From Proteles cristata cristata (lineage: Eukaryota > Chordata > Mammalia > Carnivora > Hyaenidae), in contig JAESUZ010003165.1 in the NCBI GenBank assembly GCA_017311185.1, positions 992,001 to 1,056,000 on the forward strand: DNA of 64,000 nucleotides, read 5' to 3'. Position numbers and translations under genes: made by a program. This document shows, one piece after another, positions 22,330 to 33,850 of this stretch (positions are counted from its first letter, which is position 1; every line of letters begins with the position of its first letter). The notes beneath the pieces are model-generated. The model did no database searches and was not told the origin of the DNA. It worked only from the letters and a program-made list of their open reading frames with translations.

Positions 22330-23390
22330 TGAGCAGACTGTGTGGCCTGTTTGTGTCTTCTTTGGCACATGTGACAATACTTTCTCCTTTCATGGTTATG
22401 CCATTGGATATGAACTCAAATCCTCTTTATTCAGAACTTGACTGTACAGTCCTCTAGAAAAACTGTATATAAAAATTTTTATCAATAAAAAGAAAATAAT
22501 TGAATGAAACACTTGGAAATATTTCCAGGCAGTTCCTCAACTTTGGGGAAAAAAAGTCCCCTGTTTATAATGTTTCTGTTCACTAGTCCACAGGAATAGA
22601 ATTGGAAGGAAAAATCAGGACAATTAAGTCATATTAGTAGGGAAGTTCTGGAGAAAAAGTAGCCTGACAGCTTCTTTTCAGCAGAGAAATGAGATAGCAG
22701 CACCAGAAGATGAGGGGAGAAGCTGTCTTCTTTCTCTAAATCTCTTATCTCTAAGAGGTGAATAAAAATCAGAGCACATTTTGGTAGGGACCAACACGGA
22801 TGGTATCAATAAATACAAAACAGATGTCTAGTCACGGAGCAGATTTTTCTTGGTTAAAGAAGAATATAAGGTTCCTGTTCTATCAGTGATTGAGTAGCTG
22901 GTATCAGATCAACCACTCCATAGGTTATGTTTACAAGCTCTGTGCAAAATAGAAGAAAACAACTGTATGAAAGCATTGAAAAGTGACCAAAGCAGGCAGA
23001 ACATGGAAGGAGTCGATGCTTGGAGGAAGGGAAGGACATTAGATGAATTTTCCTTTTTTTTTAATGACTTTACCTGAGGGCAGGCTTCCGTCAGCATCAC
23101 GTGCTGTGGCTAAGGCTTAGAAACTTGTAATCTTATAGATTAAGTATTCAGAGTCAGTGCTTGAAGTAACTACAATGTGAAAGAGAATAATCCAGAAAGG
23201 AGAAAGCCATAGCGGGGTCCGCAGTCTATGAGTATAAACTCCACATGAACATCTGGTTGATCCCTGTGCTATATGTGTGCCAGGCAGAAACCAAGCTGCC
23301 TCTCTAAGGCTGACAGAGCTGAACAGAGATTTCAGGTGCTGCCTAACACAGAACAATCACTTTGGAGCTTGAATTCTGCCAAGTTAACTA
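22330..23390. other. Unassigned DNA
   Basis: No exon, SINE or LTR seen. Confidence 0.35.
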
Positions 23391-23902
23391 TCTTCTGTAA
23401 AAAAAAATTTACATTCTTGAAAACAGAGTTCAGTCTCTACAATGTGTAATTCACCATGTCCAGCACACAATCCAAAATTACTAAAGAGAAGTGATTCATA
23501 CTCAAAGAAAAGACAATCAATAAGAGGTCTCAGATTATAATTAGCAAAGATTTTAAAGACAGTTACTGTAATATACTTAAGGATATAAAAGAAAATATAT
23601 TTTTAATGAACAAACATATAGGACATCTCAGAAGAGAAACAGAAACTAAAAAGAAATAGCTAAATGGAAATTCTAGAACTAGATATTAAATACCCAATAT
23701 TACAAATTCACTAGATAGCCTTAACTTCATATTGGAGACAACAGAAGAATGAATTAATACCATAGACAATAAAATTACCCAATCTGAGAAAAAAAAAAGA
23801 AAAATAACAGAAGAAAGTCTGGAAAGAATAAGCAGAGCCCTAGTTACTTGTTGTACAATATCAAGAGGTCTAACATTGTGTGTAAATGGAGTCCTATAAG
23901 GA

Positions 23903-23952
23903 GCGAGAGAGAGAGAGAGAGAGGAGGGAGAGAGACAGAGAAGGAGAGGGGA
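23903..23952. repeat. (GA)n-rich simple repeat
   Basis: gcgagagagagagagagaga continuing into GAGGGA-type variants. Confidence 0.88.
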
Positions 23953-24325
23953 GGGAGAATGATTAAAAATTTGAAGATTCAATGGCCAAAGTGTTTTCAA
24001 ATTTGGTGAAATCTCCAAGGTGCTTGGCAAACCCCAAGTACATTAAGTACCAAGAGAACCACACCCAGGCACAACCTTATGAAACTACTGAAATCCACAA
24101 TTAAAATCTGTTAAGCATCAAAGAAAAAAGGCACATTATAAACAGACCATCAATGATACATAATGACAGTTGACTTCTTACTAAAAGCCATAAAGCAATT
24201 AAATGGCCTATTTAATGTGCTGAAAGAAAAAAAAAAACCTGGCATTTTATATCCATTTTGTATCTAGTAAAAGTACCTAGAATTTTACATCTGGCAAAAA
24301 TACCTTTCAAGAATAAAAATGAAAA

Positions 24326-24505
24326 ATGAGCTTGAGTGGCTCAATCAGTTAGGTATCTGACTCTTGATTTCAGGTCAGGTCATGATCTCATGGTTGGTGA
24401 GTTCAAGCCCTGACTTGGGCTCTGTGCAGAAGGGGAGGAGCCTGCTTGGGATTTCTCTCCCCTCTCTCTCTGCCCCTTCCCACTATGCCCTCTATCTCAA
24501 AATAA
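24326..24505 (+). mobile_element. CAN SINE (SINEC), older
   Basis: gagcttgagtggctcaatca, B box gttcaagccctgacttggg, CT-rich region and tail ctcaaaataaat. Truncated or decayed at the head. Confidence 0.85.
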
Positions 24506-24739
24506 ATTGATTTCAGAAAAATTATAAACAAAAAGAATAAAAACAAAACAAAGGCATTTTAATATAAATGAAAACTGAGAGAATCCATTACCGGTACAAC
24601 AACACTTTACAAAAAAATGCTGAAGAAATATTTAGTGCTGTGTGCCAAACAATGTCCTCCATGTGCCACACAGTCGCTTGTGTTCCCAAGAAGCCACGCC
24701 TGGAACAGAGTTTCAGCTGAAGCAGTTTACACGGTAGAG

Positions 24740-25141
24740 CCCATGGGCTGAAATGTATTCCTCCTGAGTTGACATGTTGAAGTCCTCATCCCCATTACAT
24801 AAGAATGTGACCATATTTAGACATCAAGACTTTCAAGAGGTGATTAAGCTGAAATGAGGTCTTCAGCGTAGACCCTAATCCAACATGACTGATGTTTTTA
24901 TAAGTAGAGGAGATGCGGACAGTGGAGAGATACCAGGAGCTTGAGTGCACGAAGAGATGACCGAGTGCGGACACAGGGAGAAGGCAGCCAGCTTCAAGCC
25001 ACGGGCAGAGGCCTCAGAAGGAATAAAACCTACTGATACCTTGATCTCAGATTTCTAGTCTCCAGAACTGTGAGGAAACAAATTTCTGTTGTTTCTGCCA
25101 CGCAGACTACTGTATTTTGTTATGGCAGCCCCAGCAAACCA
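24740..25141 (+). mobile_element. MaLR-type LTR (MLT1/MST-like), sense
   Basis: gctgaaatgtattcctcctg, ttgacatgttgaagtcctca, tttcaagaggtgattaagct, tccagaactgtgaggaaaca, aatttctgttgtttctgcc and tgttatggcagccccagca appear in the order of a MaLR LTR. Solo LTR; no coding remnant. Confidence 0.88.
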
Positions 25142-25269
25142 CTGCAGTGGGTGGCCCCAGGGCTCGGTAGAAACGTGGGGAAAGAAAGGTCTCTGATGAA
25201 GCTCTGGGGGCAGCCTCCAATGTGCGCCCTCTAGGGGGAGGTCTGAGGGGTAAAGGTCACCGTAATTAA

Positions 25270-25425
25270 GAGGAGGGGGTTTGGAGCCAGGCAGATATTG
25301 GCTCAATCTTCCTGGCTCTTAATCTACAAGGACAACATTACCACTCAATGAGAATAAAAGAACAGCGTCCATGTAAAACCCTTAGCCAGTATTTGACACA
25401 ATCTAAGTGCTCAATAAACGTCACG
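25270..25425 (+). repeat. MIR SINE
   Basis: tttggagccaggcagatatt, ctcttaatctac and agtatttgacacaatctaagtgctcaataaac match MIR from its A-box region to the 3' end, with a gap. Confidence 0.65.
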
Positions 25426-25544
25426 ATTTTATGATTTAATTTCATGATAACTCTGAGATTCGTGTAAGTGATGACAATTATGTCTTAAATATCTCCACAA
25501 ATTAAAATGATTAAACAAATCTTTTTATTTTATTTTTTAATTTT

Positions 25545-25747
25545 TTAGCACTAATTTATTTTTGAGAGAAAGAGAAAGAGCGTGAGAGGGAGAGGGGCAG
25601 AGAGAGAGGGAGACACAGAATGGGAAGCAGGCTCCAGGCTCTGAGCTGTCAGCACAGAGCCCGACGTGGGGCTTGAACCTGTGAATTGTGAGATCATTAC
25701 CTGAGCTGAAGTCGAATGCTTAACCAACTGAACCACCCAGGTGCCCC
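25545..25747 (-). mobile_element. CAN SINE (SINEC), antisense
   Basis: ttagcactaatttatttttg through gaaccacccaggtgcccc. Confidence 0.93.
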
Positions 25748-25761
25748 ATAAACACACATCT

Positions 25762-25956
25762 TTTTAAAGTTTGTTTATTTTTGAGCAAGAGTGAGTGCAA
25801 GCAGAGGAGAAGCAAGGAGAGAATGGGGGGCAGAGGATCCAAAGCAGACTCCCCAGTGACAGCGGAGAGCTTGATGCAGGGCTCCAACTCATGAACTGTG
25901 AGATCATGACCTGAGCGGAAGTCCGATGCTCAGAAGACTGAGCCACCCAGGTGCCC
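25762..25956 (-). mobile_element. CAN SINE (SINEC), antisense, tandem with previous
   Basis: ttaaagtttgtttatttttg through gagccacccaggtgccc. Only about 14 bp separate it from the preceding SINE in the same orientation. Confidence 0.92.
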
Positions 25957-25979
25957 ATAAAATGATTACAATTTAAGCT

Positions 25980-26690
25980 GTGATGGGAATTTGAACTCTA
26001 TTATTGTGGCCTTTGGTGTTCAGTATAGCGTCTTAGTAAATACTTAATATATTAAATATATATTATATATTCATTAATCATTCACTTTATACACATGTGA
26101 TTTTCATATAGATGGGGCTGGACGGTACTGAAATTACATTGCCTTGTTCTCTGAATTTCCTGCTTTTACCATCACAAACTGTAAAGTATGACGCTTACAT
26201 ATTGCATTAGCGACACAGGTCAGGTGTTTACTTCCTCTAATTCCGCAGGTTTGGAAAGGGACTTTTGGTGAGTCATCATCTTATGATGTGTGACCTTACC
26301 ATCTGCTCGCTGCCTCAAAGCATGGCTTCCTGAAATGAGGCTGCAGTTCCCTAAATGCTGAGTGTTGGCAGGGGCTTGGTTACGGCTCTGGACACTGGGG
26401 CCCACTTCCTGGAATTGCCCTTTTTGGCGTCTTGGTCCCTCTTGGCAAACACAAGATTATTTTATAACAGGAGTATCATGTACTGAAGTAATTTACCTTT
26501 AATTCTGGAAAACACAAAGGCTCCTAATAGCATTAGTGATCAAAATGGATTAGCCTTTCATAAGGAGTAGCTGGGGGGAATAAATATTTAAATACAGAAG
26601 TTCCATTTTCATATTTTAAAAAACAGTTTTCGGATCCTACAACACAAATGGAAAGAGCCGATTTGCTTTTTTTTAAAAAAAAATTCTTCT
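25980..26690. other. Unassigned AT-rich DNA
   Basis: Contains an AT run near 26043-26075. No exon or repeat family recognised. Confidence 0.35.
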
Positions 26691-26705
26691 TTAAGAGAAA
26701 ATCTT

Positions 26706-26909
26706 CTTAATGTTTATTCTTCAGAGAGAGAGAGAGAGAGAACATGAGCAGGGGAAGGGCAGAGAGCGAGGGAGACACAGAATCCGAAGCAGGCTCCGGG
26801 TTTCGAACTGTCAGCACAGAGCCCGATGTGGGGCTTGAACCCACAAACTACGAGACCATGACCTGAGGCTAAATTGGAGGCTTAACCGACTGAGCTACCT
26901 AGGTGCCCC
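26706..26909 (-). mobile_element. CAN SINE (SINEC), antisense, left arm of an inverted pair
   Basis: ttaatgtttattcttcagag through gagctacctaggtgcccc. It faces the sense copy that starts at 26939. Confidence 0.93.
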
Positions 26910-26938
26910 GAAGAGAATGTTAAAAACATATTTTAATA

Positions 26939-27150
26939 GGGGCACCTGGGTGGCTCAGTCAGTTGAGTGTCTGACTTCAGCTCAGGTCATGATCTCACAG
27001 TCTGTGGGTTTAAGCCCTGCATCGGGTTCTGTGCAGACAGCTAAGAGCCTGGAGCCTATTTCAGATTCTGTGTCTCCTTCTCTCTCTGCCCCTCCCCTGC
27101 TCATGCTCTGTCTCTCTCTGTTTCAAAAATAAATAAACTATTTAAAAATT
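26939..27150 (+). mobile_element. CAN SINE (SINEC), right arm of an inverted pair
   Basis: ggggcacctgggtggctcag to tttcaaaaataaataaac. Flanks catattttaata and cgtattttaata are the target duplication. Confidence 0.94.
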
Positions 27151-27378
27151 TTGAAAAAACACCGTATTTTAATAGTTTTGTTCCTATTAAAATCATGATA
27201 AACATTTTGTTGGTTTCGATGACAGAAAAAAAAATCAACTTGTGTATGTATTATAACCAGTACTTGGAATTGGGGGATTTAAAGGATTTGACTTGAAAGG
27301 TTCACACATTCATTTGAGATATTTAATAAATATTACCAAGCACTAGTCTAGGTGCTCTAGTCACAGCTGTGAATAAAA

Positions 27379-27970
27379 TACAATTGTTTCTTGAATAATA
27401 CAGGTTTAAACTGCATGGGTCCACTTGTGCACAGTTTGTTTATTTTTTTACAGTAAAGTACTATAAATGTATTTTCTCTTCCTTATGCTTTTCTTAATAA
27501 CATTTTCTTTTCTCTAGCTTACTTCACTGTGAGGATACAGTATATAATACACATAACATAAAAACTACATGTTGACTGACTATTTATGTTATGGGTAAGG
27601 CTTCCAGTCAAAAGCAAGATGTTTAGGAGTGTTTGGGTGGATCAGTTGGTTAGACATCCAGCTTCGTTCAGGTCGCAATGTTGCAGTTCGTGAGTTCAAG
27701 CTCTTTGTCAGGCTTTGTGCTGACAGCTCAGAGCCTGGAGCCTGCTTTGGATTCTGTGACTCCTCTCTGCCCCTCCCGCACCCATGTTCTGTCTCTGTCT
27801 CTCTCTCTTTTTCTCTTCCCCCCTCTTTTTCTCTCTCTCAAAAATAAATAAACATTTTTTTTAAAGCAGGCTAGTTAAGTTTTGGAGGAGTCAAAGTTCT
27901 ACGTTTCAATGTTTGACCGTGCAGGAGGTTGGCAGCCCGATCCCTGCATTGTTCAAAGGTCAACTGTCTA
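27379..27970. mobile_element. Tigger/MER2-like DNA transposon relic, split by a SINE
   Basis: Terminal inverted repeats are visible: ttgtttcttgaataatacag near the left end and ttgttcaaaggtcaactg at the right end (consensus cagttgacccttgaacaaca). Internal agtatataatacacataaca and ggtaaggcttccagtcaa match the same short Tigger-type (TcMar) element. It has no transposase ORF. Confidence 0.75.
27626..27865 (+). mobile_element. CAN SINE (SINEC), inside the DNA transposon
   Basis: ggagtgtttgggtggatcag through the expanded CT-rich region and ctcaaaaataaataaac tail. Confidence 0.9.
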
Positions 27971-27974
27971 CTTA

Positions 27975-28525
27975 AAAATGTTACTACTTTCACATTTGAA
28001 AGAATTCTTTCAATAACCAAAATGTCTGGGATAAATTATGAAAGAATACTGAACAAGACCCCTTACTTTCAGCGAATGTCAAAGCAATAGTCACATCCCA
28101 GACGATGCGCCAGGGATAGCCGAATTATCTCCAATTTGGAAAGTGATTGACTGAAAACAAAAGAAAAACAGAAGTGGAAACAATCACGCGTTACAGAAAA
28201 CCAAAGAAACTACCATGAAAATGGGTAAGGCAATAACCGCACTGGATAGTCCAGGGATGATGGCCATATGAAACTTAAAGCCATGCACCGACGAGCAATC
28301 CCACAGGGGTCCCCGTATTCATCAGATCCAGGAAGACAAAATTCCAGGGAGGGAATAAAATAAAACAGGAAAACCTAACAGTCATCTGCATGTTCCCACA
28401 AGGCCTACGTCTGTGGGTTCTCCTGGTGCTTAATCGGTTCTTACTTTGTGTTCGGGCATTCTATTTCTTCTGTTCCATCAGAGCAATCAAGTTCTGTTGA
28501 AATGACTCATATAAACAAAAATCAA
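27975..28525. other. Unassigned DNA
   Basis: No exon or repeat recognised. Confidence 0.35.
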
Positions 28526-28722
28526 GGGGCGCCTGGGTGGCTCAGTCGGTTAAGCATCCGACTTGGGCTCAGGTCACGATCTCACGGTTTGTGGGTTCAA
28601 GCCCCGTGTCGAGCTCTGTGCTGACAGCTCAGAGCCTGGAGCCTGTTTCAGATTCTGTGTTTCCCTCTCTCTCTGACCCTCCCCTGCTCACACTGTCTCT
28701 TTCTCTCTTTCAGGAAAAAAAA
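28526..28722 (+). mobile_element. CAN SINE (SINEC)
   Basis: ggggcgcctgggtggctcag through tctctttcaggaaaaaaaa. The older gacagctcagagcc form, but with the head almost intact. Confidence 0.95.
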
Positions 28723-28924
28723 ATTCAAGAGACCTACACAAACCAGACCAATTATGTCACTTGATTCATTAGTACCTTTCCAGCGGACAAAATCCTCATG
28801 GACATTCAAGACACCCTTCCCCAGAAAACAAAGGGACTTGGATGAGTTTCAGGACGTCTCATTTTCTCATCTAGACCGTGGGAGAGGAAAGAATCCTCCC
28901 GCAGAATGTTATTCCTCGCCTGCA

Positions 28925-29480
28925 CGTACTTACAGTATGTCCAGCACTGTACTAAATGCTGAGGGTCCAGATTTTAAGAAAATCTGCTCAGTCCCTGTAA
29001 GAGCTCATAATGGGGCAACGCTGAGGACTAATTCTAACACGTGATGTGGCGTGTAGGAGGGCCAGGGGAAGCACAGGGGAGAAAGTGATTACTCCGTTAG
29101 CCCTGGGAGAATGAGTAATGCCTTCTTAGAGATGGTACGTTAGTTGAGTGTAAAGGAGGAGACAGTGGTAAAAATGTATTCTGGGCACAGCAATAAATAG
29201 AAGAGCACAGAGTGCTTAGGGAACAGCGTGTGTTACTATCACTGGTGGGTGAGGCCTTGTCGTTCTAACAAAAGATGACATTGGAAAGGAAGGCTGGGAC
29301 CAATTGTTTCAGTCATGGAGACACATGGAAGAGAACGGTATGATCAAACTTGGGTTTTGGAAAGATCTCTCTGGCAGTATTTGCCGGATAGGGAAGTATG
29401 GAAGCATGGACGAAGCGAAGAGGGTATTCCAAAAACACAGGCAAATGCGGTGAAGCAGCCAAGGGAAAGTCAATGCGTTT
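28925..29480 (-). mobile_element. L2 LINE fragment, antisense
   Basis: gtccagcactgtactaaatg, gtccctgtaagagctcataa, gccttcttagagatggtacg and ttttggaaagatctctctgg follow the complement of the L2 3' half. Confidence 0.65.
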
Positions 29481-29484
29481 AGCA

Positions 29485-30995
29485 CCTGTCCCTGAACATG
29501 ACTGAGTGCTCAGCTCAAGAAAGCTTCTGTTTTTCTAGGACGGTATTGGATACATGCCAACCGACATTTCGGCGTTGATTCTCTCTTTTCTCAAATCCAT
29601 CCAAATAATCAGCAAACACTTAACTTGATATGTGTATCTCTTATTAGGCATTAGACTTCTGTCTCCCCGTGGAACCCGGGAGAAAAAAATCTAAATCACT
29701 GACGAGGTTTTACGAGAGGACAGCTTATTCTGTATGGAAGTCTAACAGTTGCCTTACCAGATGGATAGGAAACTGGCCTTTTGGTATACCAGGATTCCTC
29801 AGGAGTTTGCGAGTCAAGGGGAATACTGTCTTGGGGGGGGAGGTCGGGAAGGGTGAGTCAAATTTAGACTATGATGGTTAAACACCAGCTTGAAGAAACC
29901 AGAGTTTCTTGAACAGCTAAGAACCAAGTTTGAGCAATTTTATAATCCATCAAAAAGAATATGGAGACTTTTACTAAAACCCAACAGGATTTGGGGTCCC
30001 CAGTTACATAGGAAAAGATAATTTATCTATTAAGTATTTTTACACACATCTATAAGCCTGAACCCTACTGTATTCTAATTAAGCAATTCAGATACTGCAA
30101 AACTGATGTCCCGCCAGAAGGCTACATTTCAGGTGTGGAACAAGAATGCTCTTCCTAAATAATCAACAAATAGCTTCAGTTTCAGATCCTAAAATACATG
30201 TGCTTTTGAGGCCACTGAACTCGCTATATAGAAAGTTACATACTAGGAATTTTTATCTGCTGCTATAACTTTTCAAAAATCCATCAATTTATAAGGCAAA
30301 TCCGTTTCCATTGCTTCTAAAATGACCACAAGTGACTTATTTTATAACGTTTTCATTTTATGCTAAATTAAACTAAAGCTAAAATTGTATAGTGTTTTAG
30401 TTTTTAAAGAAAATTCTAAAAACAGAGTAGGAGTTCTTTCAAAAGCAGAAGCAAGGGAGGGAATCAACAGGAAACCTTGTTTGTTAGTAACAGCAAGCAA
30501 GCGGATGTAATAAAGCGAACAACTTCTAACTAAACGGCCACATACCTGGTATAAGTGGGGAAGCCTTTTCCTTTGGGAAGAGAAATACTGGAGATTCCTA
30601 CCAGTGCTGTGCATTAAGTGGGGCAGCTGTGATTTTTCCTTCTTCCAAGCTTTGCCAAGTTTACAAGCTCCTGACGTGTACAAAGGACAAAGTATCACTA
30701 GCTTTTCAAAACCAGAAAGTCCACAGTAACATGCTAATTAAACCTAGGCTGAAGCAAAAGAAAGACGAAAGAAAATTTAACATCTCTAAGAGACAAGTAT
30801 AGAGTTTTTGGAGCTTTTTAAAAAAGCCCTGGAAACCAGCAGAGACTAAGAATAAATTGGAGCCAGTTAGCCAAGAAAAAGAAAGAAACTGAATAGCAAT
30901 TAAAAAAAAATAAGGTAATGAAGAAGATACATAAAAAGGTTTTCATTTTCCAGATTTTATTCCAAGTTGCTGTCTTTAAAGCAGTGGTATTAATC
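29485..30995. other. Unassigned DNA, little repeat content
   Basis: About 1.5 kb with no SINE, L1 or LTR that I can name. Open frames (29669-29881 plus strand, 30363-30698 minus strand) show no recognisable domain. Relative freedom from insertions makes it a candidate for a conservation check. Confidence 0.35.
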
Positions 30996-31019
30996 AATTA
31001 ATTAAGTAATTAACTAATT

Positions 31020-31167
31020 AATTTGAGAGGAGGGAATGAGCGCATGTGCACGTGAGAGCGAGGAGGGGTTAGAGGGAGACGCGGATTTGGGGCTGGAACC
31101 CAGGATCCATGAGATCAGGACCTGGTTGGAGTCAGTCGAGTAACCAACGGAGCCACCCGGGCGCCCC
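31020..31167 (-). mobile_element. Diverged CAN SINE, antisense
   Basis: taattaatttgagaggaggg through gagccacccgggcgcccc. Shortened between the CT region and the B box. Confidence 0.82.
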
Positions 31168-31329
31168 TAAAGTGGTGGTTTTTAGATACAGCACTTTTCT
31201 GTAAGTGACGTGTCATGCATCCTTGACGACCTTGAAGTGAAATGTATAATAACTGACCCACAGATGTAATTTTCAAAATTGTGATATGGCTGTAAATGTA
31301 ACGTAAAGGAGAAGTGAAGAGAGGTAATT

Positions 31330-31590
31330 AACAGCCTCAGTTTCCTCACACGTGGTGAATAACAGCTCCATCCAGGCTTGATGGCTTCCAGTCGGTAAAT
31401 CTGTGAAGGCCACTGTGAGGGAAAGATCCTTTTGACACGCAGTTAGCGCTTTAGAGTTTCCAAAGGGCTCTCAAGTCTATATTATCTCATCTGGCTTGGA
31501 GGTACGGGGAGAAAGACATTGCACGCCGAGAGTTTACTCCAGTGCCTGGAACATACGAAGCCCTCAATAAATGATTGTTATGTCTACTAC
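31330..31590 (+). repeat. MIR SINE
   Basis: cagcctcagtttcctcacac at the start and agtgcctggaacatacgaag with cctcaataaatgattgttat at the end match the two halves of MIR. The middle is diverged. Confidence 0.65.
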
Positions 31591-31829
31591 AGACATAGAC
31601 TGATACCTAAGGTACATTTTAAACTGAACAGACAAAGCTGCTTTTTGCATATTTGGTATGATTTCATGTTAGCAGGGATTTTGTTTTGCACGCCAAGATA
31701 CCCTCTCTGAAAGTACTATGTATTCAAAACGTATCTATCAAAGCAATGAATTTCTATGAAATACAGTTGTGCCATTTGCTAGTATGTACCTAGAAAGATT
31801 CTGGAGGATTCCGGAGGGGTGGCTACTCA

Positions 31830-32425
31830 CTTTGCTTGGGCGGCCACAACAAGATATCACAGACTAGGGGTGCCTGGGTGGCTTAGTCGGTTAAGCGTCC
31901 GACTTTCGCTTAGGTCATGATCTCGCGGTTCGTGGGTTCGAGCCCCGCGTCGGGCTCTGTGCTGACTGCCAGCTCGGAGCCTGGAGCCTGTTTCAGAGTC
32001 TGTGACTCCTTCTCTCTGACCCTCTCCTGCTCACACTGTCTCTCTCTCTCTCCCCTAGGGAAAAAAAAAAAAGATATCACAGACTGGGTGGCTTAAACAA
32101 CAGACTTATTTTCTCATAGTTCTGGGTCAAGATCAGGAAGTCAGCAGGTATGGTTCCTTTGGGAGCCTCTCTCCTTGGCTTGCAGATGACAGGCTTCTCC
32201 AGTGTCCTCATGTGGTCTTCCCTCCGTCTCTCCTCATGTGTCCAGATTTCGTCTTCTTATAAGGATAGTGGTCAGACTGGATTAGGGCCCACCCTACCAG
32301 CCTCATTTTAAATTAATTACTTCTCTAAAGGACGTGTCTCCGAATACAGTCACATTCTGAGAGAGATTCTAGAAGCTAAGGTTTCAAAGCGAATTTCAGG
32401 GGGAACCAGTTCAGTCCATAACAGG
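31830..32425 (-). mobile_element. MaLR-type LTR (MLT1-like), interrupted by a young SINE
   Basis: ggcggccacaacaagatatcac, then after the SINE agactgggtggcttaaacaa, tctcatagttctgggtcaag, tgtcctcatgtggtcttccc, cttcttataaggatagtgg and gaaccagttcagtccataac. This is the complement of a MaLR LTR end to end. Confidence 0.85.
31867..32070 (+). mobile_element. CAN SINE (SINEC), young, inside the LTR
   Basis: ggggtgcctgggtggcttag with the young-subfamily insertion. Perfect 15-bp target duplication aagatatcacagact (31851-31865 and 32071-32085), which dates it after the LTR. Confidence 0.96.
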
Positions 32426-32709
32426 TAGCAGGGTGGAAGACTTACTTTTCCTAAATACTATGTTCTACATTGTTTCTGTAATGTTTAAATACTTTACAAG
32501 GAACCGTATTATTTTATGATTTGGAAAATCAATACCGTTGAACACCTCTCTTTTGTGTGTGCATGTTTAGTAAATAATTATATTCTATTTTTCCTTCTGA
32601 TTTTTATTTGAATTCTAGATAATTTTTAATAATTCATTCTAAATAAATTTGAACGTTTTTATTCTAATAAATTTTAGTAATTATTTAATTCTAAATAAAT
32701 TCTAATATA

Positions 32710-32922
32710 TTTTTAAAAACTGTTTTTTATTTATTTCTGAGAGAGAGAGAGACAGCGTGAGCCAGGGAGGATCAAAGAGAGAGGGAGACACAGAATCTGA
32801 AGCAGGCTCCAGGCTCTGAGCTGTCAGCACAGAGCCAGACGCGGGGCTCGAGCCCACAAACTGTGAGATCATGACCTGAGCTGAAGTCGGACGCTCAACC
32901 GACTGAGCCACCCAGGCGCCCC
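32710..32922 (-). mobile_element. CAN SINE (SINEC), antisense
   Basis: ttttttatttatttctgaga through gccacccaggcgcccc. Flanked by taaattctaatat on both sides, in an AT-rich tract. Confidence 0.94.
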
Positions 32923-32934
32923 TAAATTCTAATA

Positions 32935-33020
32935 TTTTTAATTTAAATTCTAGTTAACCTACAGTGTAATACTGGCTTCAGGAGTAGAATTTAGTGATTC
33001 ATCACTATCCATAACATCCA
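32935..33020 (-). mobile_element. L1 3' end fragment, antisense
   Basis: attctagttaacctacagtg followed by taatactggcttcaggagta…gtgattcatcac matches the carnivore L1 3' region complement (…ccagttagttaacatacagtg…agtttcaggtgtac…). Confidence 0.65.
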
Positions 33021-33074
33021 GTATTCGTTAGATTCTAAGCTTAGGTGATGATAAACAGGTTTTTCATTTATGTG

Positions 33075-33235
33075 CATGTCTCCTGGGGCATTTGCAAGTC
33101 GTGGGGGATGCAGGGTAATTCTTTGCTGTGAAGGATCAACCCGGGCATTGCGCATTGCGGGATGTAAGGCACCCTATTACCAGTAGTACCCGCCCCCCAT
33201 CCCATTGACAATCAAAACATGTTCCCAAAGTTTCC
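33075..33235 (-). mobile_element. MER20-like hAT DNA transposon relic
   Basis: cctggggcatttgcaagtcg, cattgcgggatgtaaggcac, taccagtagtacccgccccc and tgacaatcaaaacatgttcc match the order of MER20 in complement. Confidence 0.65.
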
Positions 33236-33539
33236 AAAAGCTTCCCTATTGATCATCACCACTTTAAAGTATTATTTTATATTAATATTTGTAAATCTTT
33301 AAAGAATTTTCTTTTTTTTTCTCTATGTAGCCAGCCTTCTCCTCTCCCCCCATCCCGCCCTCGCTTAAAAAAAAAAAAAAATAACAGAGGAAGAAATCAT
33401 GCTAATTACCTTTAGCCATGCCAGTGGGGAGCTCGGCTGAGTCTGAATCCTGGCAGATAGCTAATGCTGTCTAATGACAGTTAAACCCCTTGCCGCAGTT
33501 TACCCAAATTGCAGGCACGATGTTCAGGAGAAAATGAAA

Positions 33540-33850
33540 TTAGTAGCAAATGAGTAGCACTCCAGATGTGCCAGGTACTGTCCCAAATGCTCTGCACATT
33601 CGATTTCACTTATTCTCTTCAACAACCCTATGAGGCAGCACTATTATTTGACAGCGACGAATCAGGCACAGGAAGATGAAGGGACAATGTGGTTTCAGGG
33701 CTGCCGTCTGGACTCACCAGGATGCGAGCTCCCCTTACTCTTTACTGGATATTCAACACAGAGGAAGCACTTTACTTACGTTATGGGATGTGAGGGAAAC
33801 AGTAAAATTGCTACCATTACCTCCATTTTACAGATTTGGAAAGTAAGAGT
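33540..33850 (-). repeat. MIR SINE pieces, antisense
   Basis: atgtgccaggtactgtccca with acaaccctatgaggcagcac (33560-33645), and a second piece cattacctccattttacaga (33818-33837), each the complement of MIR. Confidence 0.65.

Larger units (their letters stand above)
23395..24640 (+). mobile_element. L1M/HAL1-like LINE fragment, split by a SINE
   Basis: Purine-rich L1-like coding relic. Landmarks include agaaacagaaactaaaaaga, ccataaagcaattaaatggc, gtgctgaaagaaaaaaaaaa with ggcattttatatccattttg (compare the L1 ORF1-region text …aaagtgctgaaagaaaaaaactg…), and tttcaagaataaaaatgaaa. Resumes after the SINE with atgaaaactgagagaatcca. Confidence 0.65.

Noticed and set aside
22011..22393. Frames rich in Glu, Lys, Gly or Ser
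   Set aside because: Direct translation of the trinucleotide microsatellite, not genes.
30363..30698. 111-codon minus-strand frame
   Set aside because: No similarity, domain or splice context that I can see. Length is within chance for 64 kb.
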